This document shows, piece by piece, positions 1 to 9,647 of a stretch of DNA of 64,000 nucleotides (the stretch's first letter is position 1; the number at the start of each line of letters is the position of its first letter). A program made the translations under genes and the position numbers. The stretch is taken from positions 1-64,000 of the forward strand of contig JBFLWQ010000015.1 of NCBI GenBank assembly GCA_040757775.1, given 5' to 3'. Source of the DNA: Thermodesulfobacteriota bacterium. GTDB taxonomy: Bacteria > Desulfobacterota > UBA8473. The notes beneath the pieces are model-generated. The model searched no databases and was not told the DNA's origin. It saw nothing but the letters and a program-made list of their open reading frames with translations.

Positions 1-128
1 GAGACAATTGGCCGAAGGCTAATGCAGAACTGATGCCATATCTTGTTGAGGCTGTGAGGGCAAACGCCACGTTAGAAGAATCCATGGGGGTATTAAAGGA
101 AACCTTTGGCTGGAGTTATATTTACTAA
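1..128 (+). CDS. Acyl-CoA (methylmalonyl-CoA-type) mutase large subunit, C-terminal fragment
   Basis: The reading frame is open from the window edge (first full codon at 3) to TAA at 126-128. The visible tail contains NAELMPYLVEAVRANATLEE and ends in FGWSYIY, which fits the end of the catalytic domain of B12-dependent acyl-CoA mutases of the MCM/ICM large-subunit family. The next gene encodes a stand-alone B12-binding subunit, so this is the two-subunit form in which the cobalamin domain is a separate protein. Known family role: carbon-skeleton rearrangement of an acyl-CoA such as methylmalonyl-CoA. The substrate cannot be told from the 41 residues visible. Confidence 0.8.
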   Translation, partial: DNWPKANAELMPYLVEAVRANATLEESMGVLKETFGWSYIY

Positions 129-141
129 GAGGGGGGGCAGT

Positions 142-540
142 ATGGAAAGGGATAAGAAAACAGCGAAAATTCTACTTTGCAAATGGGCAATGGATGCCCA
201 TGACAGAGGCGTGAAAACGATAGCAAGAACCCTTCGTGACGCTGGCTTAGAAGTCATCTTTACTCGTTTTGAATTGCCAGCAGAGGCAGTAAGGGCTGCC
301 GAAGAGGAGGATGCTAATATTATTGGTATCAGTTGTTCCATGGGAGAGCATAAATATTTCGCTTCCGAATTTCTCAGACTTTTAAACGAGAGGAATATGG
401 GTGAAATTCCTCTAATATTTGGAGGGGTTGTTTCACCAAATGATTCTAAAGAATTACTCAAACAAGGAGTTAAGGCAGTTTTTGGCCCTGGTGCATCTGT
501 TCAAGAAATTTTAAAATATATTAATGGCCTGACAAGATGA
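142..540 (+). CDS. B12-binding small subunit of acyl-CoA mutase
   Basis: A 132-residue protein consisting only of a cobalamin-binding Rossmann domain. The base-off/His-on motif DxHxxG is present as MDAHDRG near residues 18-24, and the later SxL/GG-type loops appear as IIGISCSMG and FGGVVSP. I chose ATG 142 because a strong purine run (GAGGGGGGGCAG) lies just upstream; an in-frame TTG at 106 would overlap the previous gene. It follows the mutase large subunit by 13 bases, so the two probably form one heteromeric enzyme. The fit to the C-terminal domain of methylmalonyl-CoA mutase is good; substrate specificity is not visible. Confidence 0.85.
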   Translation: MERDKKTAKILLCKWAMDAHDRGVKTIARTLRDAGLEVIFTRFELPAEAVRAAEEEDANIIGISCSMGEHKYFASEFLRLLNERNMGEIPLIFGGVVSPNDSKELLKQGVKAVFGPGASVQEILKYINGLTR

Positions 541-829
541 AGAAAATAAGAGATGCAAAGGCTTAACAAAACCAAAAAATTATTGCATTTAATATTTTTT
601 TGTAGTAGTAAACAAACCATATTTTTATAAAGGGGGGATATAAAAAGGTTTTATTTGTAGCATTTTTCATCTGAATCCTGAGTACTTTTTCCTGTAGTAT
701 CGCACTTCTGATATTTACTATTCCAATTACCTTCATCCTGTATTGATATTATCCTGTTGAACCAGTCATTAAATGTAATTTCACAGCATATTAATCTGAT
801 CCCCGAGTTCTAAACCAGAGGTTTATAAT

Positions 830-1633
830 ATGGAAACTCAAAGTAACACAGCCAAACTCAAGGTTGAGGGATTACACCTCAGCTTTGGGGGTGTAGCAGC
901 ACTTTCAGACGTGAGTTTTGAGATTAAAGAAAAAGAGATCCTGGCAATCATTGGCCCAAATGGTGCAGGAAAAACCTCTATCCTGAACTGTATAACGGGG
1001 TTTTACCGTACCCAGAGGGGCGATATTTATTTTGAGGGTAAGAGGATCACAAATCTCCGTCCTCATAAGATTGTGTCTTTAGGCATAACCAGGACATTCC
1101 AGAACATTGAACTCTTTACCGGACTTACCGCCCTTGAAAATCTTATGGCAGGAAGACATATACATATGAGACAGGGCTCCATTGCCGGCTCTTTATTTTT
1201 TGGCAGAGCAAGGAATGAAGAAGTTAAACATCGAGAGGTGGTAGAGGATATTGTAGAGCTTTTAGAGATGGAGGAGATCAGGCAGAAAGTTGTTGGGTCA
1301 CTCCCCTATGGACAGCGAAAGAGGGTTGATCTGGGCAGGGCTCTTGCTTTAGAACCAAAATTGCTGTTATTGGACGAACCTATGGCGGGAATGAATGTGG
1401 AAGAAAAAGAGGATATGGCAAGATTTATTTTGGATATACAGGAACTTAAGGGTATCTCCATAGTGTTGATTGAGCACGATATGGGTGTTGTTATGGACAT
1501 TGCCGACAGGATAGTGGTACTGGATTTTGGAGAAAAGATTGCTGAGGGCATTCCCGAAGAAATAAAAGCAAGTCCAGAGGTTATAAGTGCGTATTTAGGG
1601 TCATCCTCTTTAGGGAACCGGGAGGAACGATGA
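830..1633 (+). CDS. livG: LIV-type ABC transporter ATPase (LivG)
   Basis: A 267-residue ABC ATPase. The Walker A motif GPNGAGKTS is near residue 46, the signature-like segment LPYGQRKRVDLGRAL precedes Walker B (LLLLDEPMAGMN), and the switch histidine lies in IEHDMGVVMDIA. Length and the LivG-type insertion after Walker A (RTFQNIELF) fit the HAAT/LIV family rather than LivF. It is the first gene of a transport operon; its stop overlaps the start of the acyl-CoA ligase gene (ATGA). The 289 bases upstream (541-829) show no gene I can support. The presence of a ligase inside the operon suggests a carboxylic acid substrate rather than plain leucine; this is inference. Confidence 0.88.
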   Translation: METQSNTAKLKVEGLHLSFGGVAALSDVSFEIKEKEILAIIGPNGAGKTSILNCITGFYRTQRGDIYFEGKRITNLRPHKIVSLGITRTFQNIELFTGLTALENLMAGRHIHMRQGSIAGSLFFGRARNEEVKHREVVEDIVELLEMEEIRQKVVGSLPYGQRKRVDLGRALALEPKLLLLDEPMAGMNVEEKEDMARFILDIQELKGISIVLIEHDMGVVMDIADRIVVLDFGEKIAEGIPEEIKASPEVISAYLGSSSLGNREER

Positions 1634-3525
1634 ACAAAGAAGACACTACGGTCAAGCTTCTCAGAAGGAATTATATGAGATATGGCAATAAGGTTGTTGC
1701 AATGCGTGAAAAGACACGGGGCATCTGGAAGAGATATTCATGGGAAGAATACTATAACAACGTAAAATTCCTTTCTCTATGCCTGGTTAGCCTGGGTTTA
1801 AAACGGGGTGACAAGGTGGCAATTCTGGGTGAAACAAAACCTGAATCCTATTGGGCAGAGCTGGCTGCCCATGGAGCTGGAGGGGTTGCCGTTGGTGTTT
1901 TTGCTGATTGTATACCTTCGGAGGTTCAATTCTATGTATCCCACTCCGACTCAAAGTTTATTATAGCCCATGACCAGGAGCAGGTCGATAAAGTGTTGCA
2001 AATCAGGGATGAACTTCCAATGCTGAATAAAGTAATCTACTGGGATGAAAAGGGGCTGTGGTTTTATGACGATACTCTCCTCATGAGTCTGTCTGAGGCA
2101 CTTGAAGTCGGGAAGGAATATGAGAAGAGTCATCCTGGCCTTTTTGAGGAAAACATAGAAAAGGGGAAAGGAGATGACCTGGCTATACTACTGTATACAT
2201 CAGGTACTACTGGTCTTCCCAAGGGAGCTATGTTAAGCCATGACTGTATGATTGTCGCTGGCAGGGCATTTGATGAAGTAGATAAGCTTAATGATACAGA
2301 CACATATCTAGCATTCATTCCCATGGCATGGGTTGGAGAGCAGCTTATTGGGCTTACCTGTTCTTTATACTCTGGCATGGCGGTTAATTTTCCGGAAAAG
2401 GCAGAAACTGTGCAGGAAAATATCCGTGAAATAGGTGCCAGTATTTTATTCTATGGACCAAGACAATGGGAGAGCGTTAATCGTATGGTACAGGCAAGGA
2501 TGAGAGATGCGGCGTGGATAAAGCGTGTCTTCTATGATTTATTTCTCCCTGTGGGGCAAAGGATCGCCGATATGCATCTTGCAAAGGAAAAGCCAAATCT
2601 TCTGTGGAAAATCCTCCACTTCCTCGGGTACTGGACGGTTTTTAAACCCCTGAGAGACAAGTTGGGTCTATCAAAGATAAGGGTTGCCTATACTGCAGGC
2701 TCTGCGATAAGTCCGGATATTATCCGGTTCTTTCAGGGTATAGGCGTAAATATAAAGCAGGTTTACGGCGCTTCGGAAATGGGACTGGTAACTGCTCATC
2801 GGGAGGGTGATATAAAGCCCGAAAGTTCAGGCACTACTCTTCCGGGTGCTGAGGTTAAATTAACTGAAGAAGGTGAAATTTTGGTAAAAAGCAGAGGTAT
2901 GTTTGTAGGTTATTACAAGGCAAATGATGCTTACCTCGAGAAGATGAAAGATGGCTGGTATGTGACAGGTGATTTTGGCCATATAGATGAAGACAGCCAT
3001 CTTATTGTTATAGATCGGATGGAAGATCTCAGGGAACTTTCCAGTGGTCGTAAATTTTCTCCCCAGTATACAGAGGTCAGGTTGAGGTTCAGCCCTTTTA
3101 TAAAGGACGCAATTGTAGTAGGTGGTAAGGATAATGATTACGTTGGCGCATTGGTAAATATAGATGTTGACAATGTGGGGCGCTGGGCGGAGTCAGAACG
3201 TATCTCTTATACAACCTTTGCCGATTTGTCTCAGAAAAAAGAGGTTATAGGGTTGATTGCAGAGGAAGTAAAAAAGGTGAATAAAACCATTCCTGAATGG
3301 ACAAGAATAAAGAAGTTCATCAATCTCCATAAGGAGTTTGACCCTGATGAGGCAGAGTTAACCAGGTCACGGAAACTGAGACGAACATTTCTTGAGGAAA
3401 GGTATGGAGACCTGGTTGAGTCTCTTTATGGAGGGAAAAATGAGTACGAGGTGGAAACGACGGTGACCTATCAAGATGGTCGTAAAGGGTCATTGAAATG
3501 CACGCTTAAGGTCACATCTCTGTAG
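1630..3525 (+). CDS. AMP-binding acyl-CoA ligase (long-chain acyl-CoA synthetase type)
   Basis: A 631-residue ANL-superfamily adenylating enzyme that activates a carboxylic acid to its CoA thioester. Visible motifs are the phosphate loop YTSGTTGLPKGAM (about residue 190), the A5-like segment VYGASEMGLVTA and the A7/A8 region GWYVTGDFGHIDEDSHLIVIDR. The C-terminal lysine region is less typical and follows an RELSSGRKFSP segment, as in long-chain LACS relatives. It is embedded between livG and livH with an ATGA overlap, an arrangement often seen in Desulfobacterota, which implies coupled import and CoA activation of the same acid. Whether the acid is fatty, dicarboxylic or aromatic cannot be decided here. 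Confidence 0.85.
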   Translation: MNKEDTTVKLLRRNYMRYGNKVVAMREKTRGIWKRYSWEEYYNNVKFLSLCLVSLGLKRGDKVAILGETKPESYWAELAAHGAGGVAVGVFADCIPSEVQFYVSHSDSKFIIAHDQEQVDKVLQIRDELPMLNKVIYWDEKGLWFYDDTLLMSLSEALEVGKEYEKSHPGLFEENIEKGKGDDLAILLYTSGTTGLPKGAMLSHDCMIVAGRAFDEVDKLNDTDTYLAFIPMAWVGEQLIGLTCSLYSGMAVNFPEKAETVQENIREIGASILFYGPRQWESVNRMVQARMRDAAWIKRVFYDLFLPVGQRIADMHLAKEKPNLLWKILHFLGYWTVFKPLRDKLGLSKIRVAYTAGSAISPDIIRFFQGIGVNIKQVYGASEMGLVTAHREGDIKPESSGTTLPGAEVKLTEEGEILVKSRGMFVGYYKANDAYLEKMKDGWYVTGDFGHIDEDSHLIVIDRMEDLRELSSGRKFSPQYTEVRLRFSPFIKDAIVVGGKDNDYVGALVNIDVDNVGRWAESERISYTTFADLSQKKEVIGLIAEEVKKVNKTIPEWTRIKKFINLHKEFDPDEAELTRSRKLRRTFLEERYGDLVESLYGGKNEYEVETTVTYQDGRKGSLKCTLKVTSL

Positions 3526-3545
3526 TCTGACAGGAGGTATAAATC

Positions 3546-4424
3546 TTGGATTTATTCTTACAGTTCTTTTTAAATGGTATTATGGTAGGGGGATTGTATT
3601 CCCTTATAGCAATAAGTATGGTTCTTATATATAAAGCAACGCGGATATTAAACCTTGCCGTTGGTGAGATGGTAATGTTGGGTGGGTTTTTTTGCTTGTC
3701 TTTTCTGGGATGGTTTAAATTTCCGATCTGGCTGGCTTTGCCTCTGGCCCTGGCTGGAGCGGTAGTACTTGGTTTTTTGATAGAACGATTGGCACTTCGT
3801 CCCTTGGTTGGACAGCCCATCCTGGCAGCTTTGATGGCTACCATAGCCCTTTCTCTGATCTTCCGAGGCTTCGGGATGTTTGTATGGGGGGCTTCAACCC
3901 TTCCCTATCCACCAGGAGGTATTTCACGTTCTCCTGTATTAGTGGGCCAAGTCGTAATACCTGGCGTGCTTCTCTGGACATTTGTAGTCTCTATTGTCAT
4001 ATTCTTAGCGTTGGCATTCTTCTTGAAAAAAAACAGGATGGGGTTTTTTATGAGAGCTACTGCAGAGAGCCATAAAATAGCCCAGTCTATTGGGGTTGAT
4101 GTGAAAAGGGTTTTTGGTACCACGTGGGCAATCGGGGCACTTATTGCCGCCGTGGGAGGGATATTCATGGGGGCAAGAATGGGGGTTGGAGTTGGTGATA
4201 CACCTCTTATACTGCTCAAAGCCCTCCCCGCAGTGTTATTTGGAGGGTTGGAATCGATCCCCGGGGCACTCATAGGTGGCATCATAGTAGGAATCATAGA
4301 GAATCTGACAGGGGGGTTTATTGATCCCAACTTTGGAGAGATTACACCCTATATAATTTTGCTCTTAATCTTACTCTTTCGCCCTGAGGGTTTGTTCGGG
4401 CTAAAAAGGATAGAAAGGATCTAA
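3546..4424 (+). CDS. livH: LIV-type ABC transporter permease (LivH)
   Basis: A 292-residue very hydrophobic permease with about eight predicted membrane helices. The family signature appears as NGIMVGGLYSLIAISMVLIYKATRILNLAVGEM split across the first two helices, and the cytoplasmic EAA-like loop as GAxxGAIGG equivalents (ESIPGALIGGIIVG). The start is TTG at 3546, preceded by GGAGG at 3533-3537; no ATG gives the full first helix. Six bases separate it from livM. It forms the membrane channel with LivM and is driven by the LivG and LivF ATPases. Confidence 0.87.
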   Translation: MDLFLQFFLNGIMVGGLYSLIAISMVLIYKATRILNLAVGEMVMLGGFFCLSFLGWFKFPIWLALPLALAGAVVLGFLIERLALRPLVGQPILAALMATIALSLIFRGFGMFVWGASTLPYPPGGISRSPVLVGQVVIPGVLLWTFVVSIVIFLALAFFLKKNRMGFFMRATAESHKIAQSIGVDVKRVFGTTWAIGALIAAVGGIFMGARMGVGVGDTPLILLKALPAVLFGGLESIPGALIGGIIVGIIENLTGGFIDPNFGEITPYIILLLILLFRPEGLFGLKRIERI

Positions 4425-4429
4425 TTGAT

Positions 4430-5485
4430 ATGTACCGTCCCTGTGGCACTTTTGATGAAACGTATACTCAGGACATTGCTATTATACGAACCCCAATGCA
4501 TTGGGCATATTTGGTTGCTGGGACCGGCATTCTTTTGTTACTCCCTTTCCTTATAGGTGGAAAGTACATTGCCCTGGTGAACCTGATCGCCATTACCGTC
4601 GTTTCGGTTCATGGCCTCAATATACTAACAGGCTATACCGGACAGATATCGTTAGGTCATGCAGCATTTATGGCTGTCGGCGCTTATACTACCGGACTGC
4701 TTGCAGTGTATCTGAAATTTCCATTCTGGCTGGCACTGCCATGTTCCGGGCTGAGTGCAGGTATAGTAGGGATAATATTCGGTCTGCCCTCTTTAAGGAT
4801 TAAGGGATTATACCTTGCAATGGCTACACTTGCCGCACAGTTTATTATTCCATGGCTTATCGTCAACGTAAGGCCTGATTTGACCGGGGGAACCGATAGT
4901 CTGGTTGTACCAACAGCACATATTGGCTCTTTCGCTTTCAATAGTCAGGAACGTATCTTTTATTTGGTTGTACCTGTAGCAATACTTGTAACTTTTTTTG
5001 TAAGAAGCCTGGTACGTACTCGAATCGGCAGGGCATTCACTGCAATCAGAGACAACGACCTGGCAGCAGAGGCTATGGGGATAAGTCTGTTTCGTTATAA
5101 GTTGCTTTCCTTCTTCATCTGTTCATTTTATGCAGGGATTGCGGGAAGCCTTTGGGCGTACTGGATGAGGGTAATAAACATCGATTATTTTGGCCTGCTG
5201 GACACTATATGGTATGTAGGGATCATTATTGTGGGGGGCATGGGTAGTGTACCAGGGGCAATATTTGGTACAATTCTGGTGCGTGTCCTGGATCTGTTTG
5301 TTAAATATATAGGTCCATGGATAGGGACTACCTTCGCTTCATTGGCAGGAGTGGCTGCTGCTGCCTTAGGACCTTTGGTGTTTGGATTGATTATTCTTGC
5401 CTTCCTGATTTTTGAGCCCCGGGGTTTGGCTCACAGGTGGGAGATAGTAAAGGGCTATTTTCGGCTTTGGCCATTCTCATATTAA
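4430..5485 (+). CDS. livM: LIV-type ABC transporter permease (LivM)
   Basis: A 351-residue membrane protein matching the BPD_transp_2 family. The first periplasm-facing helix pair contains the typical NILTGYTGQISLGHAAFMAV segment, and the coupling region reads DNDLAAEAMGISLFRYKLL followed by GGMGSVPGAIFG. It has around nine to ten hydrophobic segments. The N-terminal ~25 residues before the first helix are polar. It pairs with LivH and is followed, after 79 bases, by three tandem substrate-binding protein genes. Confidence 0.87.
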   Translation: MYRPCGTFDETYTQDIAIIRTPMHWAYLVAGTGILLLLPFLIGGKYIALVNLIAITVVSVHGLNILTGYTGQISLGHAAFMAVGAYTTGLLAVYLKFPFWLALPCSGLSAGIVGIIFGLPSLRIKGLYLAMATLAAQFIIPWLIVNVRPDLTGGTDSLVVPTAHIGSFAFNSQERIFYLVVPVAILVTFFVRSLVRTRIGRAFTAIRDNDLAAEAMGISLFRYKLLSFFICSFYAGIAGSLWAYWMRVINIDYFGLLDTIWYVGIIIVGGMGSVPGAIFGTILVRVLDLFVKYIGPWIGTTFASLAGVAAAALGPLVFGLIILAFLIFEPRGLAHRWEIVKGYFRLWPFSY

Positions 5486-5564
5486 CGGTATCTGTTAAGG
5501 TAAGATATAGTATTCCTTTTTATAAAGGGAGTAAAAATACGTCAAGATAAAAAAAGGAGGGAGT

Positions 5565-6794
5565 ATGAGAAAAACAAAAAGTGGTAAAGTCTTTTTAATT
5601 GGTTTTAGCTTATTCCTTATTTATTTTTTAGCCTTTTTTCAACCCGCAAATGCATCTCCAAGTAAACCCAAGTCAGTAAAGGTAGCCTTTATCGGTGATA
5701 TCAGCGGCCCCTATGCAGCCATAACAGGAGCTACGTACTATGGCATGACAGATGCCCTGGAGTATGTCAATAAAGAGCTGGGCGGCATCAACGGTGTTAA
5801 GATGGAAGGCGTAATTAAGGATGACGGGGGCAGGGTAGCTGTTGGTGTCTCCCACTATATGGAAGTGAGGGAGATGAAACCGAGACCGGCGATGGTTTAT
5901 ATCATTGTCTCTGCATTGGGAGAGGCATTAAGGGAAAGACTCGCAGAGGATAAGATTGTCGCTATAAGTGTGACCGGTGTACCTGCCATCTATCCTGCAA
6001 AGTATACATTCGGCTGGTTTCCCATCTACCCTGACCTCTTCGGAGCATTTATAGACTGGTTAAAAGAGACATGGAAGGAAACAAGGGCACCCAGAGTAGC
6101 CTTTTTAACATGGGATAGTACCTATGGGAGAGGACCTGTTACACCCGAGGCATATGCTTATGCCAAATCAAAGGGTGTCGAGATGGTCGCTGAGGAGCTT
6201 TTTACACCGAGGGATGTCTTTGTCGGTACGCAGCTTTTCAGAATCAGAGCTAAAAAAGCTGACTGGATTTATACGAATACCACGGCGAATGCCCCATCGA
6301 TCATAGTGACTTCGGCTCGTGAATCAGCGATAAAGATCAATCTTGCCGGTGGACTCGGCATGGACTGGTCATCAGTCTATATCGCCGGTAAAGCAGCCAT
6401 GGAGGGTGCAATATCAGTTTACCCCAATACAAGTCTTGACGAAGAAAATCATAAAGGTATCAAAATCCTCAGGAGATATTTTGAGAAGAACAAGAGAAAG
6501 AAGTTTGACTGGAACTATATGTATCAACTGGCATGGCAACTGGTGGTGACAACAAGAGATGTCGTCAAAAGGGTCGTTGATAAGGATGGTTGGGATAACG
6601 TAAAGGGTGAAACAATTAAGAGAGAGATGGAAAGCCTGAGGGATTATCGACCCTTAGACCTTATTCATTACACAACTACGCCTAAAAAACATGCACCGGA
6701 TAAAACATATATAATGCGGTTCACGGATGGGAAAATGATACCAATAGGAGGATTGAGAACCTGTCCCGACCTGAGGCCTGCGGAATTTAAATAA
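5565..6794 (+). CDS. ABC transporter substrate-binding protein, copy 1 (LivK-like)
   Basis: A 409-residue periplasmic binding protein of the Peripla_BP_6 (LivJ/LivK) family. The first ~30 residues are a Sec signal peptide (basic MRKTKSGK, hydrophobic core, cleavage probably after ANA). The mature protein starts with VKVAFIGDISGPYA, typical of the family. The RBS AAAGGAGGGAG precedes the ATG. It is the first of three adjacent paralogues of equal length; copy 2 is nearly identical over long stretches of DNA. Its ligand is unknown; the operon's acyl-CoA ligase suggests an organic acid. Confidence 0.85.
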   Translation: MRKTKSGKVFLIGFSLFLIYFLAFFQPANASPSKPKSVKVAFIGDISGPYAAITGATYYGMTDALEYVNKELGGINGVKMEGVIKDDGGRVAVGVSHYMEVREMKPRPAMVYIIVSALGEALRERLAEDKIVAISVTGVPAIYPAKYTFGWFPIYPDLFGAFIDWLKETWKETRAPRVAFLTWDSTYGRGPVTPEAYAYAKSKGVEMVAEELFTPRDVFVGTQLFRIRAKKADWIYTNTTANAPSIIVTSARESAIKINLAGGLGMDWSSVYIAGKAAMEGAISVYPNTSLDEENHKGIKILRRYFEKNKRKKFDWNYMYQLAWQLVVTTRDVVKRVVDKDGWDNVKGETIKREMESLRDYRPLDLIHYTTTPKKHAPDKTYIMRFTDGKMIPIGGLRTCPDLRPAEFK

Positions 6795-6971
6795 CGCTGA
6801 AACGTACCTTCTGGATTTCAAGATATGATTCTTTCTCCCAACTTAGGATATATCCCATCTCAATAGTCTATTATATTGTGTACATTCTATTAGGGGTATG
6901 ATGTGTCGTTTCGTATAAAGAAGAAAAGAGATTTTAAAAAGGCACTAACTGTCTAAAAGGAGGAGAAGGAC

Positions 6972-8204
6972 ATGAAAAGAACAAAGGTATGTAAAGTCTT
7001 TGCAATGGGTTTTATTTTACCCCTGACTTGTCTATTAGTCTTTTTTCAACCCGCAAATGCATCTCCAAGTAAACCCAAGTCAGTAAAGGTAGCCTTTATC
7101 GGTGATATCAGCGGCCCTTATGCAGCCATCACTGGACCTACATACTATGGTATGACAGATGCCCTGGAGTATGTCAATAAAGAATTGAATGGCATCGATG
7201 GTGTGAAGATGGAAGGCGTAGTTAAAGATGATGGGGGCAGGGTGGCTGTTGGTGTCTCTCACTATATGGAAGTGAGGGAGATGAAACCGAGACCAGTAAT
7301 GGTTTATATCATTGTCTCTGCCTTGGGTGAGGCATTGAGGGAAAGACTCGCAGAGGACAAGATTGTCGCCATGAGTGTGACTGGTACACCTGCCATCTAT
7401 CCTGCAAAGTATACATTCGGCTGGTTTCCTCTTTACTGTGACCTCTTCGGAGCATTTATAGACTGGTTAAAAGAGACATGGAAGGAAACAAGGGCACCCA
7501 GAGTGGCCTTTTTAACATGGGATAGTACCTATGGGAGAGGACCTGTCACACCCTAGGCATACGCCTATGCCAAATCAAAAGGTGTTGAGATGGTTGCAGA
7601 GGAGCTTTTCACACCCAGGGATGTCTTTGTCGGTACTCAGCTATTCAGAATCAGAGCCAAGAAGGCAGATTGGGTCTATACAAATACCACGGCAAACGGC
7701 CCCTCAGTAATAGCAACATCGGCTCGTGAATCCGCGATCAAGATCAATTTAGGCGGTGGGCTAGGTTTGGATTGGACTACAGTCTATATCGCCGGTAAAG
7801 AAACTATTGAGGGTGCTATAACAGTGATGCCATACACGAGTCTTGACGAAGAAAATCATAAGGGCATCAAAATCCTGAAAAAGTATTTTGCAAAGAATAA
7901 ATCTGTTAAGAAATTTGACTGGAACCTTATGTATGAGATAGCCTGGCAACTGGTGTTGACAACAAGAGAGGTTGTAAAAAGGGTTGTTGACAAAGATGGC
8001 TGGGAAAAAGTGAGTGGTGAAACAATCAAGAGAGAGATGGAAAGCCTGAAGGATTTTCGACCATTGGATCTTATTCATTACACAACTACGGCTAAGAAGC
8101 ATGCATCAGATCAAACATTTATAATGCAATTCAGGAATGGTAAACTTGTCCCGATAGGAGGATGGAGAACATGCCCGGACATAAGACCGCAGGAATTTAA
8201 ATAG
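6972..8204 (+). pseudogene. ABC transporter substrate-binding protein, copy 2, interrupted by an in-frame amber codon
   Basis: The frame is continuous over 411 codons except for a TAG at 7554-7556 (codon 195). Copies 1 and 3 have GAG (Glu) at the aligned position, within ACACCxGAG, so a single G-to-T change explains it. Everything else looks intact: RBS GGAGGAGAAGG, signal peptide, and full downstream homology (including the MVAEELF segment at 7590). Translation would give a 194-residue N-terminal fragment, and perhaps a re-initiated 204-residue fragment from ATG 7590. Most likely a recent nonsense mutation tolerated because two intact copies flank it. Amber read-through is an alternative, but no suppression genes are seen here. 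Confidence 0.85.
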
Positions 8205-8249
8205 CCAGTTCTCTCCTATGCTATACAATGATCCAAGTATTTGTTTGCA

Positions 8250-8276
8250 TGAAGGTGTTTTATGCTATTATTAAAC
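8250..8276 (+). repeat. 27-bp fossil of the livF start between livK copies 2 and 3
   Basis: This 27-base stretch is identical to 9621-9647, which covers the RBS and first codons of livF (the shared core is ATGCTATTATTAAAC). Here it lies downstream of livK copy 2 and leads nowhere. The sequence around the stop codons of copies 2 and 3 (AATTTAAATAGCCAGTTCTC) is also shared. This is the footprint of a tandem duplication whose unit ran from livK into the 5' end of livF. Confidence 0.85.
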
Positions 8277-8345
8277 TGCAGATAATCCGATCAAGGCAAA
8301 TTTATCAACTTTTGACAATACGTTACTACCAGGAAGGGGGAAGAT

Positions 8346-9575
8346 ATGAGAAAAACAAAGAGTGGTAAAGTCTGTGTGATTGGTTTTTTGTTGTCCCTGA
8401 TTTCTCTATTTGCCTTTTCACAACTCTCCGATGCGGCTCCAAAAAAACCTGAATCGGTAAAAGTTGTTTTTATGGGCGATGTCAGTGGTCCCTATGCTCC
8501 TATTACTGCACCCGCATACGTTGGTTTGACAGATGCCCTACAGTATGTGAATAAAGAACTGAATGGCATCGATGGTGTGAAGATGGAGTTTCTGCTTAAA
8601 GATGATGGGGGTAGGGTGGCATTGGGTGTCCAACATTACATGGATTTAAGGGAGATGAGACCAAAGCCGGTAATGGTTTATGTAGTAGTATCGGCATTGG
8701 GAGAGGCATTGAGAGAAAGATTTGCCGAGGACAAGATTGTTGCCATGAGTGTAACCGCTACACCTGCCATCTATCCTGCAAAGTACACATTCGGGTGGTA
8801 TCCGATTTATCCTGACCAGTTCGGTGCATTTATAGATTGGTTAAAAGAAACATGGGATAAGCCAACAGCACCAAGAGTAGCCTTCTTAACGTGGGATAGT
8901 ACGTATGGAAGAGCAGTTATGACACCTGAGTGCTACGCTTATGCCAAATCGAAGGGTGTTGAAATGGTTGCCAGTGAGCTTTTCAACGTGAGGGATGTCT
9001 TTGTGGGTACACAGCTTTTCAGGATTAAAGCGAAGAAGGCCGACTGGGTTTATACAAACACCACAGCAAACGGGCCGGCACTGATAAAAGCCTCAGCTCG
9101 TGAATCCGGGATGAAGATCAATCTTGCCGGGGCGATTGGTTTCGACTGGGCATCAGTTTATATCGCCGGTAAAGAAATCATGGAGGGTGCGGTAGTAGCG
9201 ATGCCTTATACGAGTCTTGATGATGAAAATCATAAAGGCATCAAGATTGTGGAAAAGTATTTTGCGAAGAATAATAGAAAGGAGCCCGACAGGACTCTCA
9301 TGTATGAAATAGCCTGGCAACTGGTGTTGACCACAAGGGAGGTCGTAAAAAGGGTCGTTGACCGACAGGGCTGGGAGAACCTTAGAGGTGAAACGATCAA
9401 GGGAGAGATGGAAAAGTTAAAGGATTTTCGCCCGTTAGACCTTACTCGTTATACCGTTACACCAAAGAAGCACGCACCGGATCAGGTAATCATAATGCAG
9501 GTAAGGAACGGGAAGTTTATACCCATAACAGGGTGGAGAACCTGTCCTGACTTAAGACCACAGGAATTTAAATAG
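8346..9575 (+). CDS. ABC transporter substrate-binding protein, copy 3 (LivK-like)
   Basis: A 409-residue Peripla_BP_6 protein, paralogue of the two preceding copies but more diverged from them. Signal peptide MRKTKSGKVCVIGFLLSLIS..., likely cleaved after SDA, then the mature start VKVVFMGDVSGPYA. Pocket-region differences from copy 1 are visible (for example TAPAYVGLTDALQYV versus TGATYYGMTDALEYV), so it may bind a related but different ligand. RBS GGAAGGGGGAAG. The 141 bases upstream contain only the livF-start fossil. It is followed after 57 bases by the real livF. Confidence 0.85.
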   Translation: MRKTKSGKVCVIGFLLSLISLFAFSQLSDAAPKKPESVKVVFMGDVSGPYAPITAPAYVGLTDALQYVNKELNGIDGVKMEFLLKDDGGRVALGVQHYMDLREMRPKPVMVYVVVSALGEALRERFAEDKIVAMSVTATPAIYPAKYTFGWYPIYPDQFGAFIDWLKETWDKPTAPRVAFLTWDSTYGRAVMTPECYAYAKSKGVEMVASELFNVRDVFVGTQLFRIKAKKADWVYTNTTANGPALIKASARESGMKINLAGAIGFDWASVYIAGKEIMEGAVVAMPYTSLDDENHKGIKIVEKYFAKNNRKEPDRTLMYEIAWQLVLTTREVVKRVVDRQGWENLRGETIKGEMEKLKDFRPLDLTRYTVTPKKHAPDQVIIMQVRNGKFIPITGWRTCPDLRPQEFK

Positions 9576-9620
9576 CCAGTTCTCGCTCGTACGATATAAT
9601 CATTCAACTCTTTGTGTACT

Positions 9621-9647
9621 TGAAGGTGTTTTATGCTATTATTAAAC
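9621..9647 (+). repeat. Parental copy of the 27-bp repeat, covering the livF RBS and start
   Basis: Identical to 8250-8276. It contains the functional RBS GAAGGTG and the ATG at 9633 of livF. It shows which sequence was carried along in the livK tandem duplication. Confidence 0.85.

Noticed and set aside
7554-7556. Amber codon as a pyrrolysine residue
   Set aside because: The aligned residue in both paralogues is Glu at an ordinary position of a binding protein, and no pyl genes are in the window; a nonsense mutation is simpler.
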